From Prolixibacteraceae bacterium UBA1413 (GTDB lineage: Bacteria > Bacteroidota > Bacteroidia > Bacteroidales > Prolixibacteraceae), in assembly GCA_002304925.1 (NCBI GenBank), contig DBPT01000001.1:62001-126000 (forward strand): a DNA stretch of 64,000 nucleotides, given 5' to 3'. A program made the position numbers and the translations under genes. Shown here piece after piece: positions 17,440 through 25,662 of this stretch. Under the pieces are notes generated by a model. The model saw only the letters and a program-made list of their open reading frames with translations. It made no database searches and was not told the origin of the DNA. Within the stretch, counting starts at the first letter, position 1, and the number at the start of each line of letters is the position of its first letter.

Positions 17440-19068
17440 ATGAAGAGGATTAAAATATTCGCCCTTTGCACAGGTTTTCTGGCTGCGGCCCTGATATGGA
17501 GCTGTGAACAGGAAATCACCCCGGAAATGTTTCCCCCGGCAGCTGTTGATTTCAGCTATTCCGCGAAATCGCTCCATTATGTTGTGGGTGAGGAGATCCG
17601 GTTTTTGAACCTCTCTTCTACAGGCTCTTCCTGGCAATGGGATTTTGGGGACGGAACCACCTCCACGGAAAAGGACCCGGTTCACAAATACGCGGAACCG
17701 GGAACCTATACCGTTGCCCTGAAAGCTGACGGCACCACGGAAGTGAAGAAGAAACTGATGATCAGCGATATTGTACCCGTGGTGAAGTTTACTTCATCAG
17801 ACCCGGTAGTTATTTATAATCAGTCACAGGTCCAATTCTCGGTGATGCTTGAAAATCCCGAAAGCAAACCAGTTGTCCTGAACTGGCAATTCCCGTCGGG
17901 GACCAGGGGACCTGATGTGGATGACCTGGGCAAGAGCAAGTCGGAAGCGCCATCGGTGGTCTTCGGCAGCATCGGAAGCCAGATTGTCTCCCTGACTGTC
18001 AACATCGGCGGGAAAGATCTCGATCCCGTGATGGTCAACGTGAGGGTGAATTACAATTCACCTGCCACCACCCTTTACTATGCCGTGAAAGGGGGCAATA
18101 TCATGGCCAAAAAGCTGATTGAGGGAATTGATCCCGCCGTGAACAACGCTTTTGACATGGGCTACCGGTCGGGGAAACATCCGCTTACCCTTCAGTTCAG
18201 CGGGGATTGGCTTTATGTTTTTGATGCAGGGACCTTTTTTACCTATGTCGCCGAACCCCTTTACCGCACCGCGGGTGACGGGGAGATTTTCGTGGTTTCC
18301 CATGATGGTTCCCGGCGTGAGAGTGTGGTGGAGAATTTCGGAGGGGACACTTTCCTCGATTTTTACTATGGCTTTATTGACGCGGAACAGCAGATGATCT
18401 ACTGGGCCGACCGCAGGGAAGGGATTTTTAAAACCCCCGTCAATACCCGGAACAAGAAATTTTCCCTGGCGGAATTTCCTTACTGGATCCGGAACAACTG
18501 GCTCGGCTATTACGGAGAAGGAATAGGGTGGGGCAACATCAACGGCACCATTATGCGGTATAACGGCCTCTGGTGGTGGGCAAAGAATTCCACCGGATCA
18601 GGGATTTTCAGGTTCGCCGACAGCGACAACCTGAACCGCGCCAAGGTGGACGGAGACCCCGTTCCTTCTGCCGGTGCCATCCACCAGAGTTTCGGGATAC
18701 GCTCCTTTGTTATCGACGATCTCAATAAGAAGCTCTACTTCTCTGACAGCCGTTATAAAATGATTATGCGTAGCAATCTCGACGGAACCGGCATCAAAAT
18801 CATTGACCGCAGTCCCTTCGACGGGGAGGGAGGTGATAGTGAAGCGCTGCACGTCACCGGAATGGCCGTTGATGACAAATACCTCTATTGGGCCTACCGG
18901 GGACCGCAACCGCCTGCTGGGGCAGATCCGGAAACCTATTATGCCGCGAATCCGTTACACCGGTCGGGAATCAAACGGATCAGCCTGACCGAAGAAACCC
19001 CCGTGGTGGAATATTTCATTTCCGGTGTGGAAGCTTACGGAATTGCCATTGATCCCACACCCCGGTGA
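17440..19068 (+). CDS. PKD-domain lipoprotein with YWTD-like beta-propeller
   Basis: This 542-residue lipoprotein (MKRIKIFALCTGFLAAALIWSC) starts 23 bases after the previous gene. A PKD domain is clear at about residues 35-105 (WQWDFGDGTTSTEKDPVHKY). A second beta-sandwich follows, then a propeller of about 300 residues with repeated units such as MIYWADRREGIFKT, LYFSDSRYKMIMRSNLDG and YLYWAYRG, reminiscent of the low-density-lipoprotein-receptor YWTD class. It carries no obvious catalytic residues. The likely role is substrate binding at the cell surface for the SusCD machine. A structured dispersed repeat begins 6 bases after its stop. Confidence 0.82.
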   Translation: MKRIKIFALCTGFLAAALIWSCEQEITPEMFPPAAVDFSYSAKSLHYVVGEEIRFLNLSSTGSSWQWDFGDGTTSTEKDPVHKYAEPGTYTVALKADGTTEVKKKLMISDIVPVVKFTSSDPVVIYNQSQVQFSVMLENPESKPVVLNWQFPSGTRGPDVDDLGKSKSEAPSVVFGSIGSQIVSLTVNIGGKDLDPVMVNVRVNYNSPATTLYYAVKGGNIMAKKLIEGIDPAVNNAFDMGYRSGKHPLTLQFSGDWLYVFDAGTFFTYVAEPLYRTAGDGEIFVVSHDGSRRESVVENFGGDTFLDFYYGFIDAEQQMIYWADRREGIFKTPVNTRNKKFSLAEFPYWIRNNWLGYYGEGIGWGNINGTIMRYNGLWWWAKNSTGSGIFRFADSDNLNRAKVDGDPVPSAGAIHQSFGIRSFVIDDLNKKLYFSDSRYKMIMRSNLDGTGIKIIDRSPFDGEGGDSEALHVTGMAVDDKYLYWAYRGPQPPAGADPETYYAANPLHRSGIKRISLTEETPVVEYFISGVEAYGIAIDPTPR

Positions 19069-19074
19069 TTCAAT

Positions 19075-19220
19075 GAATTCTGGCGAGTGCAATGACTACA
19101 TACGTTCTTTGTGCCAGGTAAGCATTAATGCCTGGTCTCTGCTTTTGGAAGATCTGGTGCTGAAACCCGTAGAACCCATCCCGGTTTTCCGGGATTCGTT
19201 TCCCCGTTAGCTCTGCCGCG
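19075..19220 (+). repeat. Dispersed structured repeat, copy A
   Basis: About 146 bases align with 43511-43655 over their whole length with scattered differences, including identical blocks such as cattaatgcctggtctctgc and cccggttttccgggattcg. It contains a perfect hairpin ATCCCGG-TTTT-CCGGGAT (19178-19195), a palindrome GCATTAATGC and a CCAGG/CCTGG pair. It starts 6 bases after a stop codon. The following 120 bases hold another imperfect hairpin, CTGCG-GAATC-G-GATTC-CT-CGCAG. A short plus-strand frame through the repeat looks like a by-product of the DNA repeat and not a gene. Confidence 0.85.
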
Positions 19221-19341
19221 GGGTTAGCGAGTAAGCCATAGAGAAGTCCTCTGCGGAATCGGATTCCTCGCAGGGTCTGCCGCGAGAAGTTTCAAAGGGA
19301 GTCATCAGGGAAAAACCCCTGATATCAGCAATGCGGAAAAA

Positions 19342-21834
19342 ATGAAAAGGAAAAAATCATGTATGTTTTCCGGCAGGTTACTGCCGGTGTTCCTGGCATG
19401 TTTATTACAGGCTTTGGCCTGTCGCGGCCAGGACAGTCTTCTGATCCAGGGGATCAGGTACAGGACGGATACCATCATCCACACCCACGATGTTGGATTG
19501 GGGACCCTCCACACCTACTACCGGCTTCCCGATTTGCCCTTGCTCGTCAACACCCTGGTTCTGGATGCCCGGAATCCCTATCTCCGTTTTGAGACCTGCC
19601 TGGGCAAGGATTCGCTGATCGGGCTGGAGCGGCCTTCAGCGATGGCGCTGCGCAACAGCCGTACGGGTCACCAGGCATTTGCCGCCATCAACGGTGACTT
19701 CTATAATACGGTTTCGCCCAACCAGGGGGTTCCGGTGAACGGACAGATGCTCGCCGGCGAAGTGGCCAAAGCACCCCACGCAAGCAGGCCGGTGATCGCC
19801 TTCGACGGCGGGAATAATCCCTTTATTGATATCATGACTTTCAGGGGATCTGTGGCCAGGGCCGGTAAGCAGATTGCCCTTAACGGGGTCAATGAAGCCC
19901 GGGACGCCGATGAAATGATCCTTTTCAACCGGCATTTCGGAAAAGTTACACGTACTAATAAATGGGGAACGGAAGCGGTGCTGTCGCTCCTTTCAGGATC
20001 CTGGGGTGTGAACTGGGTACTTCAGTTTAAAGTTGACAAAATCATCGCCGGCGTGGGATCGGCACTCATTCCCTCCGGGAAGGCGGTCCTTTCGGGTCAC
20101 GGAAAGGCCGCCGCCTTTCTGAATGAGCTTTATGCAGGAGATACCCTTCAGATGGAGGTGCAGGTCGGGTTGAAAAACGATCCTTTCCTGGCTCCGCTGC
20201 TGACGGAAATGGTGGGGGGCGACCGGCAGATCCTCAAGGACGGTATCGTCCTGGATAACAACTGGGTGGAACTTCACCCCCGTACTGCCGCGGGCTTCTC
20301 AGGTGACGGGTCGAAAGTCATCCTGGCGGTGGTCGACGGTCGTTCCGATTATTCCAAAGGGGTAAGCACCAAACAGCTCGCCGACATCATGAAGGCTTCG
20401 GGGGCGGCATCTGCCCTGAACCTCGATGGCGGAGGTTCCTCGGTGATGGTGGTGCGGAATCAGGTGAAAAATTCCCCATCCGACGGTTCGGAAAGGGCTG
20501 TGGGAAATGCCCTCCTGATGGTCTCCACAGCCATTCCGGGAACGGAAAAAACGATGCAACTCAATGCGGAGCATGTCACCATTCCCTTCGGGAAAAAGTT
20601 CCTCGTAAAGGGAAGTACCTTTGATGAGGCGGGTGAAGTCATCCGCTACCTGACCGCTGAGAATGTCACCTACGCCGTGCACGGCAATATCGGAAAGATT
20701 GACCAGAGCGGGGTGTTTACTGCATCGGGAACCGGGGGAAGCGGCTTCATTACCGGTACCTGGAAGGGGATGACCGATACGCTCACCGTCGCCCTCAAAC
20801 CGGTCAGGCAAATCAGTTTTTTCGTAAAATCCCTGGTCATAGACGACCGCAGGGATTATACCTTCAAGGTTTTCGGAACTGACATGGATGGAAACAAATA
20901 CCTGATTGATAATGATATAATTCAGTTCAGTGTGCTGGACGGGAGCATCGGCAGCGTGGATGCGAACGGGATATTCCGCGGACTGAAGGATGGCAGGGTG
21001 GCCGTCGCCATTAAAACAGCGGACGGGGAGCATACCGATACCTGCCATGTGGATGTGGAAATCGGTCGCGGCAATCTCCTGCTGGATGATTTTTCAGATC
21101 CCGGGAGTTGGAGTTATACCACCAGCTATATCGACAAGGTGACCTTGTCACGTCAGGTCCATCCCGATTTTCAGGTTGAAATGATGCGGGTGGATTATGA
21201 GTTCACTTATTCGAACAGGACTGCCAGTATAACCTTGAACAAGAATATCGATGTATACGGGATGCCCGATTCCGTTCTGATGGAAGCCACAGGGAACGGC
21301 CGTAAGGCTTCCTTTTATTATTTTCTCGATCATCCCAATGGACTGTGCGTGGTCCCGGCTTTCACCGGCACTTCGCTGCAGGGTTATAAAGCTGCGGTAA
21401 ACACCGCCGGTATTGCGCAGGAGGATTATCCCCTGCTTTTTAAAAGCATCAGGCTGATCGTGGAAAAAGATCCGTCATATGTTGCCGGGCAGAAATATTC
21501 CGGCACTTTCTGGCTGAAAGGGGTGTATGCGGTATATCCGGCGAAGGATCCCCAAAATTCTTTGAGTCGGCCCGTCACTCCTCCCGCCTGTTCTGTATTT
21601 CCGAATCCGGTGAAAGGGGGTTTTTACCTGCAAACCGACGGTGCCGTAACCGGCCCGGTGCGGATGAGGTTGTACACGCTGGGCGGACAACTGGTAATGG
21701 ATGAATATATTGAAATAGGGCCCGGGGGAGTTTCAGATTACATTCCGGTGGTGAAAATCCCGCCTGGAGCTTACCTCTTTGTTGTTAGTGGGGATTCAGG
21801 ATCCCTGAAAGGAAAACTTATTGTATTGCCATGA
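19342..21834 (+). CDS. Phosphodiester glycosidase (NAGPA/DUF2233 family), T9SS-secreted
   Basis: This 830-residue secreted protein has a signal sequence ending near ACRGQ. The NAGPA core is visible in FAAINGDFYNT, then the NGQMLAGE region, and the strongly conserved block VVDGRSDYSKGVSTKQLA with LNLDGGGSSVMV and AVGNALLM. Family members cleave GlcNAc phosphodiesters (human uncovering enzyme) and bacterial homologues carry the same domain. Ig/Big-like beta-sandwich regions follow (about residues 400-560), then a further beta-rich domain, and a T9SS type A tail that starts SVFPNPVKGGFYL. The stop overlaps the next start as ATGA. Sugar-phosphate linkages of this kind occur in wall teichoic acids and capsules, so a wall polymer substrate is plausible but unproven. 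Confidence 0.9.
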   Translation: MKRKKSCMFSGRLLPVFLACLLQALACRGQDSLLIQGIRYRTDTIIHTHDVGLGTLHTYYRLPDLPLLVNTLVLDARNPYLRFETCLGKDSLIGLERPSAMALRNSRTGHQAFAAINGDFYNTVSPNQGVPVNGQMLAGEVAKAPHASRPVIAFDGGNNPFIDIMTFRGSVARAGKQIALNGVNEARDADEMILFNRHFGKVTRTNKWGTEAVLSLLSGSWGVNWVLQFKVDKIIAGVGSALIPSGKAVLSGHGKAAAFLNELYAGDTLQMEVQVGLKNDPFLAPLLTEMVGGDRQILKDGIVLDNNWVELHPRTAAGFSGDGSKVILAVVDGRSDYSKGVSTKQLADIMKASGAASALNLDGGGSSVMVVRNQVKNSPSDGSERAVGNALLMVSTAIPGTEKTMQLNAEHVTIPFGKKFLVKGSTFDEAGEVIRYLTAENVTYAVHGNIGKIDQSGVFTASGTGGSGFITGTWKGMTDTLTVALKPVRQISFFVKSLVIDDRRDYTFKVFGTDMDGNKYLIDNDIIQFSVLDGSIGSVDANGIFRGLKDGRVAVAIKTADGEHTDTCHVDVEIGRGNLLLDDFSDPGSWSYTTSYIDKVTLSRQVHPDFQVEMMRVDYEFTYSNRTASITLNKNIDVYGMPDSVLMEATGNGRKASFYYFLDHPNGLCVVPAFTGTSLQGYKAAVNTAGIAQEDYPLLFKSIRLIVEKDPSYVAGQKYSGTFWLKGVYAVYPAKDPQNSLSRPVTPPACSVFPNPVKGGFYLQTDGAVTGPVRMRLYTLGGQLVMDEYIEIGPGGVSDYIPVVKIPPGAYLFVVSGDSGSLKGKLIVLP

Positions 21835-24683
21835 CGTTGAAAACACTCAATCCCTTGAAACTTTCCCCTTTTCATTTTGCTGCTTCTGCCGGCTGTTGTA
21901 CTGCGGGATTTCTGCTGACGCTGTTGTTCTGTGCATTTTTCATAAAACCGACGACCGGGCAGACGGAAATCCCTAAGCGGGAGATGCGGGCTTCGTGGCT
22001 GACCACGGTATGGGGGCTTGACTGGCCAGGTATAAAAATCCCGGCGGGAGGGAGCGCTGTGAATGTTACCATGCAGAAACAGCAGTTGACGCGGATTCTG
22101 GATTCTATGCAGGTGACGGGGATGAATGCCGTTTTTTTTCAGGTGCGGCCCGAATGCGATGCCTTTTATCCCAGTAGTTTTGAACCTTGGTCGGCCCACC
22201 TGGTGGCCTCCCGGGGACAGGATCCGGGATGGGATCCCCTGCAGTATGCCGTTGAGGAAGCTCATAAAAGAGGCCTTGAACTGCATGCCTGGCTCAACCC
22301 TTACCGGTTTGAATCGGTAGCCGGAAAATATTCCGGACAACCCGGCGATTACCGGCAGACCCATCCTGAATGGGTGCTTACCTATTCAGGGGGAGGCACC
22401 ATCCTCGACCCCGGAAATCCGGGGGTCCGCCAACTGATTGCCGATATTGTCACGGAAATCGTCAGCCGCTATGATGTCGACGGCGTGGTCTTCGATGATT
22501 ACTTCTATGCCTATGGGGGTACGTCCGCTTCGCTGGACCAGTATTCCCAGGAACGGTGGAGACCTGCCGGCATGGACCTGGGTGACTGGCGGCGCGACAA
22601 TGTCAACAGGATGGTCGCCGGGGTATACCAAGCCATCCAGGAGGTGAAACCGTGGGTGACTTTCGGGGTGTCGCCTTTCGGGATCTGGACCACAGACCCT
22701 ATGGTGGCCGCCTCCCGGGGACTGACGCTTCCCTCAGGAATTACCGGTTCCGACATGTACAAGTCGATCTACTGCGATCCGGTGGCCTGGCTCGAGGCAA
22801 AAACCGTGGATTACATCTCTCCCCAGTTGTACTGGCCCACAACCAGCTCAGGACAGAGCTATAAAATCCTGGCACCCTGGTGGTCGGAGGTAGTCAACCG
22901 TTTCGGACGCCACCTCTACGTCAGCCATTCCCTTTCAGACCTGGATCCATCCGACTACCCGCCTCCCCTGGCCATGGATCCTGCTCACGGGGAGTTCCGC
23001 TATGAAGAGATGGAAGGACTCTCCATGATCGAATATTTTTCAAAAAGGGAAATCCTCAAAAGCACGGCAGGCTACGATCCTTCGGAATTCGGACTCCAGG
23101 TGGAGTGGAACCGGCGGTCTGACAAAAACGATGCCCCGGGGAGTGTCTTCTTCCGGTCGACCAATTTCTTCACCAAAGGGATCATCAATTATTTCCGGAC
23201 CCATGAATTCCGGAACAAAGCCCTGCTCCCTGTAAAACACTGGAATCCCTGGACTCCGCTGCCCGTGCCAGCGAACCTGCGGATGGAGGGGAGTCGCCTG
23301 GTGTGGGATGCTGCGGGCGAGAATCTGCGGTATGCGGTATATGCCATCCCTGAAGAAATTGCCGGGGAACCTGGAAATTTCAATTCCGGGGAATACCTGT
23401 TGGGAATATCCTGGCAGCCGGCCTTTGACCTGACAAATTACAACCGGTACCTTGACTCCCACCTCTTTGCCGTATCGATCCTCGACCGGAATGGAAATGA
23501 GTCGGCACCCGCTTTGATGAATGATATCCCGCGGCAAAACCGGGCAACCCGGCTGGTTTTCCCCGTCGACGGTGTTAACCTTTATCCTGGTTTTCAGTTT
23601 TCATGGGAGGCAGTCCCGCTGGCAGATTCCTATCTGCTGGAAGTAGCCGAAGATTCGTCGTTCACGGCTATCGCGGGGCGGCGCGAAGTGACGGGGAGCA
23701 CCTTCCCCTCCGGTTTGTTGGGACTTCCTGAAAACAGGGATTATTACTGGCGGGTATATACGCGGATGGCCGGGGTGAAGGATACCGTGTCGGAAAAAAA
23801 TTCATTCAGGCTTGTTGAGATGCCCAGGGTGAGGGTGACCTATCCGCTAAATGAAGCTTCAGGCGTTGAGGTCACTCCGCTGATCCGCTGGGAATCACTG
23901 GGAGAAGGGTATAGTTATCGGTTGCAGATTTCAACTGTCAACACATTTTCGACTCTGCTGGACGACAGAATGGGAATTGAGGGAACGGATTTCAGGCTTC
24001 CGGCAGGAGTTATTTCATCCTTTGGCACCTATTATCTGCGTATGCTAGGAACAAAGGGGGATTCAGTCACCCTCTGGTCCGATGTTGTCAGGTTTGCTAC
24101 CGTCAGGATTCCTCCGGCCATCCCGGAGATCATAAATCCGATTAACGGTGCTCAAATTTTGGGGGAATCTGCTCATGTCATTGTAAAAGCCGATCTTTTG
24201 GCTTCTGGATTTACTTTCCAGTGGTCCTCCTCGTCGTCCTTTCCCTGGAACAACAGGTCGCAGCAGTCTGTTGATGCGCCCGACAGCAGCCTGGTGCTTC
24301 CGAACCTGGCCTCCGGGACCTGGTATGTCAGGTGTCGGGCAACCTATTCCTCCTCGCTGTATACCGAATGGTCGCCTGTGGTTTCCTTTTCCTTCCTTCT
24401 TTCCGGGATATCCATGGCAGATAATCCCGCGATGGCTTTGCAATGTTCCGGACTGGTTGGGCGGGAGCCGCTGAAGATCACCTTTTCCCTGCCCGGAAGG
24501 GGAAGAATGAAGCTCTTCCTGACCGACATGACTGGCAGGATAAGGGCTGTTCTCAGGGAGGGCGTTCCGGTGAGAGGGGTTCATGAGGCGGTGATCCCCG
24601 CTGAAAAAATTCCCCGGGGTATCCATCTGGTGGTGCTTGAGTCTGATTACGGCAGAAAAGCAGTTAAAATCGTCCGCCCCTGA
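21831..24683 (+). CDS. GHL10-family glycoside hydrolase (DUF187/YngK-like), T9SS-secreted
   Basis: This 950-residue protein is translationally coupled to the NAGPA gene. A hydrophobic signal segment (about residues 18-38) precedes the GHL10 barrel: REMRASWLTTVWGLDWPG, MNAVFFQVRPECDAFY, LELHAWLNPYRF, DVDGVVFDDYFYAY (carrying likely acidic active-site residues) and SPFGIWT, then YISPQLYWP. Three Fn3/Ig-like domains occupy about residues 480-860, and the last ~80 residues form a T9SS sorting tail. GHL10 proteins (YngK of Bacillus is the best known) are uncharacterised or weakly characterised hydrolases, often next to cell-wall genes. The pairing with NAGPA and an amidase suggests a shared polymer, probably bacterial envelope material. 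Confidence 0.9.
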   Translation: MTLKTLNPLKLSPFHFAASAGCCTAGFLLTLLFCAFFIKPTTGQTEIPKREMRASWLTTVWGLDWPGIKIPAGGSAVNVTMQKQQLTRILDSMQVTGMNAVFFQVRPECDAFYPSSFEPWSAHLVASRGQDPGWDPLQYAVEEAHKRGLELHAWLNPYRFESVAGKYSGQPGDYRQTHPEWVLTYSGGGTILDPGNPGVRQLIADIVTEIVSRYDVDGVVFDDYFYAYGGTSASLDQYSQERWRPAGMDLGDWRRDNVNRMVAGVYQAIQEVKPWVTFGVSPFGIWTTDPMVAASRGLTLPSGITGSDMYKSIYCDPVAWLEAKTVDYISPQLYWPTTSSGQSYKILAPWWSEVVNRFGRHLYVSHSLSDLDPSDYPPPLAMDPAHGEFRYEEMEGLSMIEYFSKREILKSTAGYDPSEFGLQVEWNRRSDKNDAPGSVFFRSTNFFTKGIINYFRTHEFRNKALLPVKHWNPWTPLPVPANLRMEGSRLVWDAAGENLRYAVYAIPEEIAGEPGNFNSGEYLLGISWQPAFDLTNYNRYLDSHLFAVSILDRNGNESAPALMNDIPRQNRATRLVFPVDGVNLYPGFQFSWEAVPLADSYLLEVAEDSSFTAIAGRREVTGSTFPSGLLGLPENRDYYWRVYTRMAGVKDTVSEKNSFRLVEMPRVRVTYPLNEASGVEVTPLIRWESLGEGYSYRLQISTVNTFSTLLDDRMGIEGTDFRLPAGVISSFGTYYLRMLGTKGDSVTLWSDVVRFATVRIPPAIPEIINPINGAQILGESAHVIVKADLLASGFTFQWSSSSSFPWNNRSQQSVDAPDSSLVLPNLASGTWYVRCRATYSSSLYTEWSPVVSFSFLLSGISMADNPAMALQCSGLVGREPLKITFSLPGRGRMKLFLTDMTGRIRAVLREGVPVRGVHEAVIPAEKIPRGIHLVVLESDYGRKAVKIVRP

Positions 24684-24752
24684 TGCTTTCCTTGTACTGC
24701 AGGATGCAGTCGGGAAGGAAGAGGCGGTTTCAGATATTTAAAATTGTTGGTC

Positions 24753-25658
24753 ATGAAAAATCTTCTGTTTTTTCTTTGTTCGATGGCGGCGGTTTCAGGG
24801 TGCCCGCGAATCGATGTGGAACCTGCGGTGAAACTCTCCCTTCCGGAGGGGGAGGAGTATTTCCATCCGCGGTTTGATGCATCAGGCGAAAGGCTTCTTC
24901 TCAGCAGGCAGAATTACAAGGGGCTCTATCTCTTTGAATCCGCAACCGGCATGCTGGTAACCATTTCCGAAGAGGAAGGCGCAGGTTATTCCCCGGTATT
25001 CAGTTCTGATGGAGAGAAGATCTATTATACCGAGAATGAATACATCAGGAACCTCCGTCATATCAAGCTGAATTCCTGGTCTGTTGCTGATGGGAAGAGT
25101 GAGCTTTTGCAGCCGGCGACACGCACTCTTTCAGGACCGGTGGTTTCGGGGAATGCGGTACTGTACACCGAGGCATATCAGCTGAAAAGCGCGTCGGCGC
25201 AAGGGGTTGTTGCGGAGAAAGCCGTTATGGTGGCCATAGAGGATCAGAAACTGGTTCTGTACTACGGAGGAGAACGCAAGGAGCTTAACCCTTACCAGGG
25301 AGAGAGCTACATTTGGCCGTCGGTGTCGCCCGACGGGAAACATATTGCCGCCTACGCCATGGGGAAGGGGGCTTTTGTCTGTGATCAGGAAGGCACCCTT
25401 CTTGCGGAACCGGGCAGGCTGGAGGCTCCGGTATGGGCGGGCAACAAACTGCTGGCAGGGATGGAGACGGCCGATGACGGGCACAATGTCACCTCGTCGG
25501 CCATCTTTATGGTGAACATCGAAACAGGGGAAAGAACCCGGCTGTCACCCGACGGCATCATAGCCATGCACCCTTCTGTTTCGGTTGAATCCGAACAGCT
25601 TGCATTCGACACTCCCGCCGGTGAGATTTACGTAATCCGGTATCATATTAAAAATTAG
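24753..25658 (+). CDS. TolB-like (PD40) beta-propeller lipoprotein
   Basis: I start at ATG 24753 (MKNLLFFLCSMAAVSGC), which gives a lipobox VSGC; two in-frame TTG codons just upstream would only lengthen the signal. The 301-residue product has PD40/WD40-like repeats: FHPRFDASGERLLLSRQ, YSPVFSSDGEKIYYTE and IWPSVSPDGKHIAAYAM. These resemble the TolB propeller but without its N-terminal domain. A binding or scaffolding role on the periplasmic or surface side is likely. It sits between the GHL10 hydrolase and the amidase, and the amidase start follows 4 bases after its stop, so the two are probably co-translated. Confidence 0.85.
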   Translation: MKNLLFFLCSMAAVSGCPRIDVEPAVKLSLPEGEEYFHPRFDASGERLLLSRQNYKGLYLFESATGMLVTISEEEGAGYSPVFSSDGEKIYYTENEYIRNLRHIKLNSWSVADGKSELLQPATRTLSGPVVSGNAVLYTEAYQLKSASAQGVVAEKAVMVAIEDQKLVLYYGGERKELNPYQGESYIWPSVSPDGKHIAAYAMGKGAFVCDQEGTLLAEPGRLEAPVWAGNKLLAGMETADDGHNVTSSAIFMVNIETGERTRLSPDGIIAMHPSVSVESEQLAFDTPAGEIYVIRYHIKN

Positions 25659-25662
25659 GGTG

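Noticed and set aside
19025..19210. Short plus-strand frame whose product resembles that of a frame at 43439-43762
   Set aside because: The protein likeness is fully explained by the shared DNA repeat (copies A and B); the frames start at different points, have no ribosome site and overlap or follow real genes.
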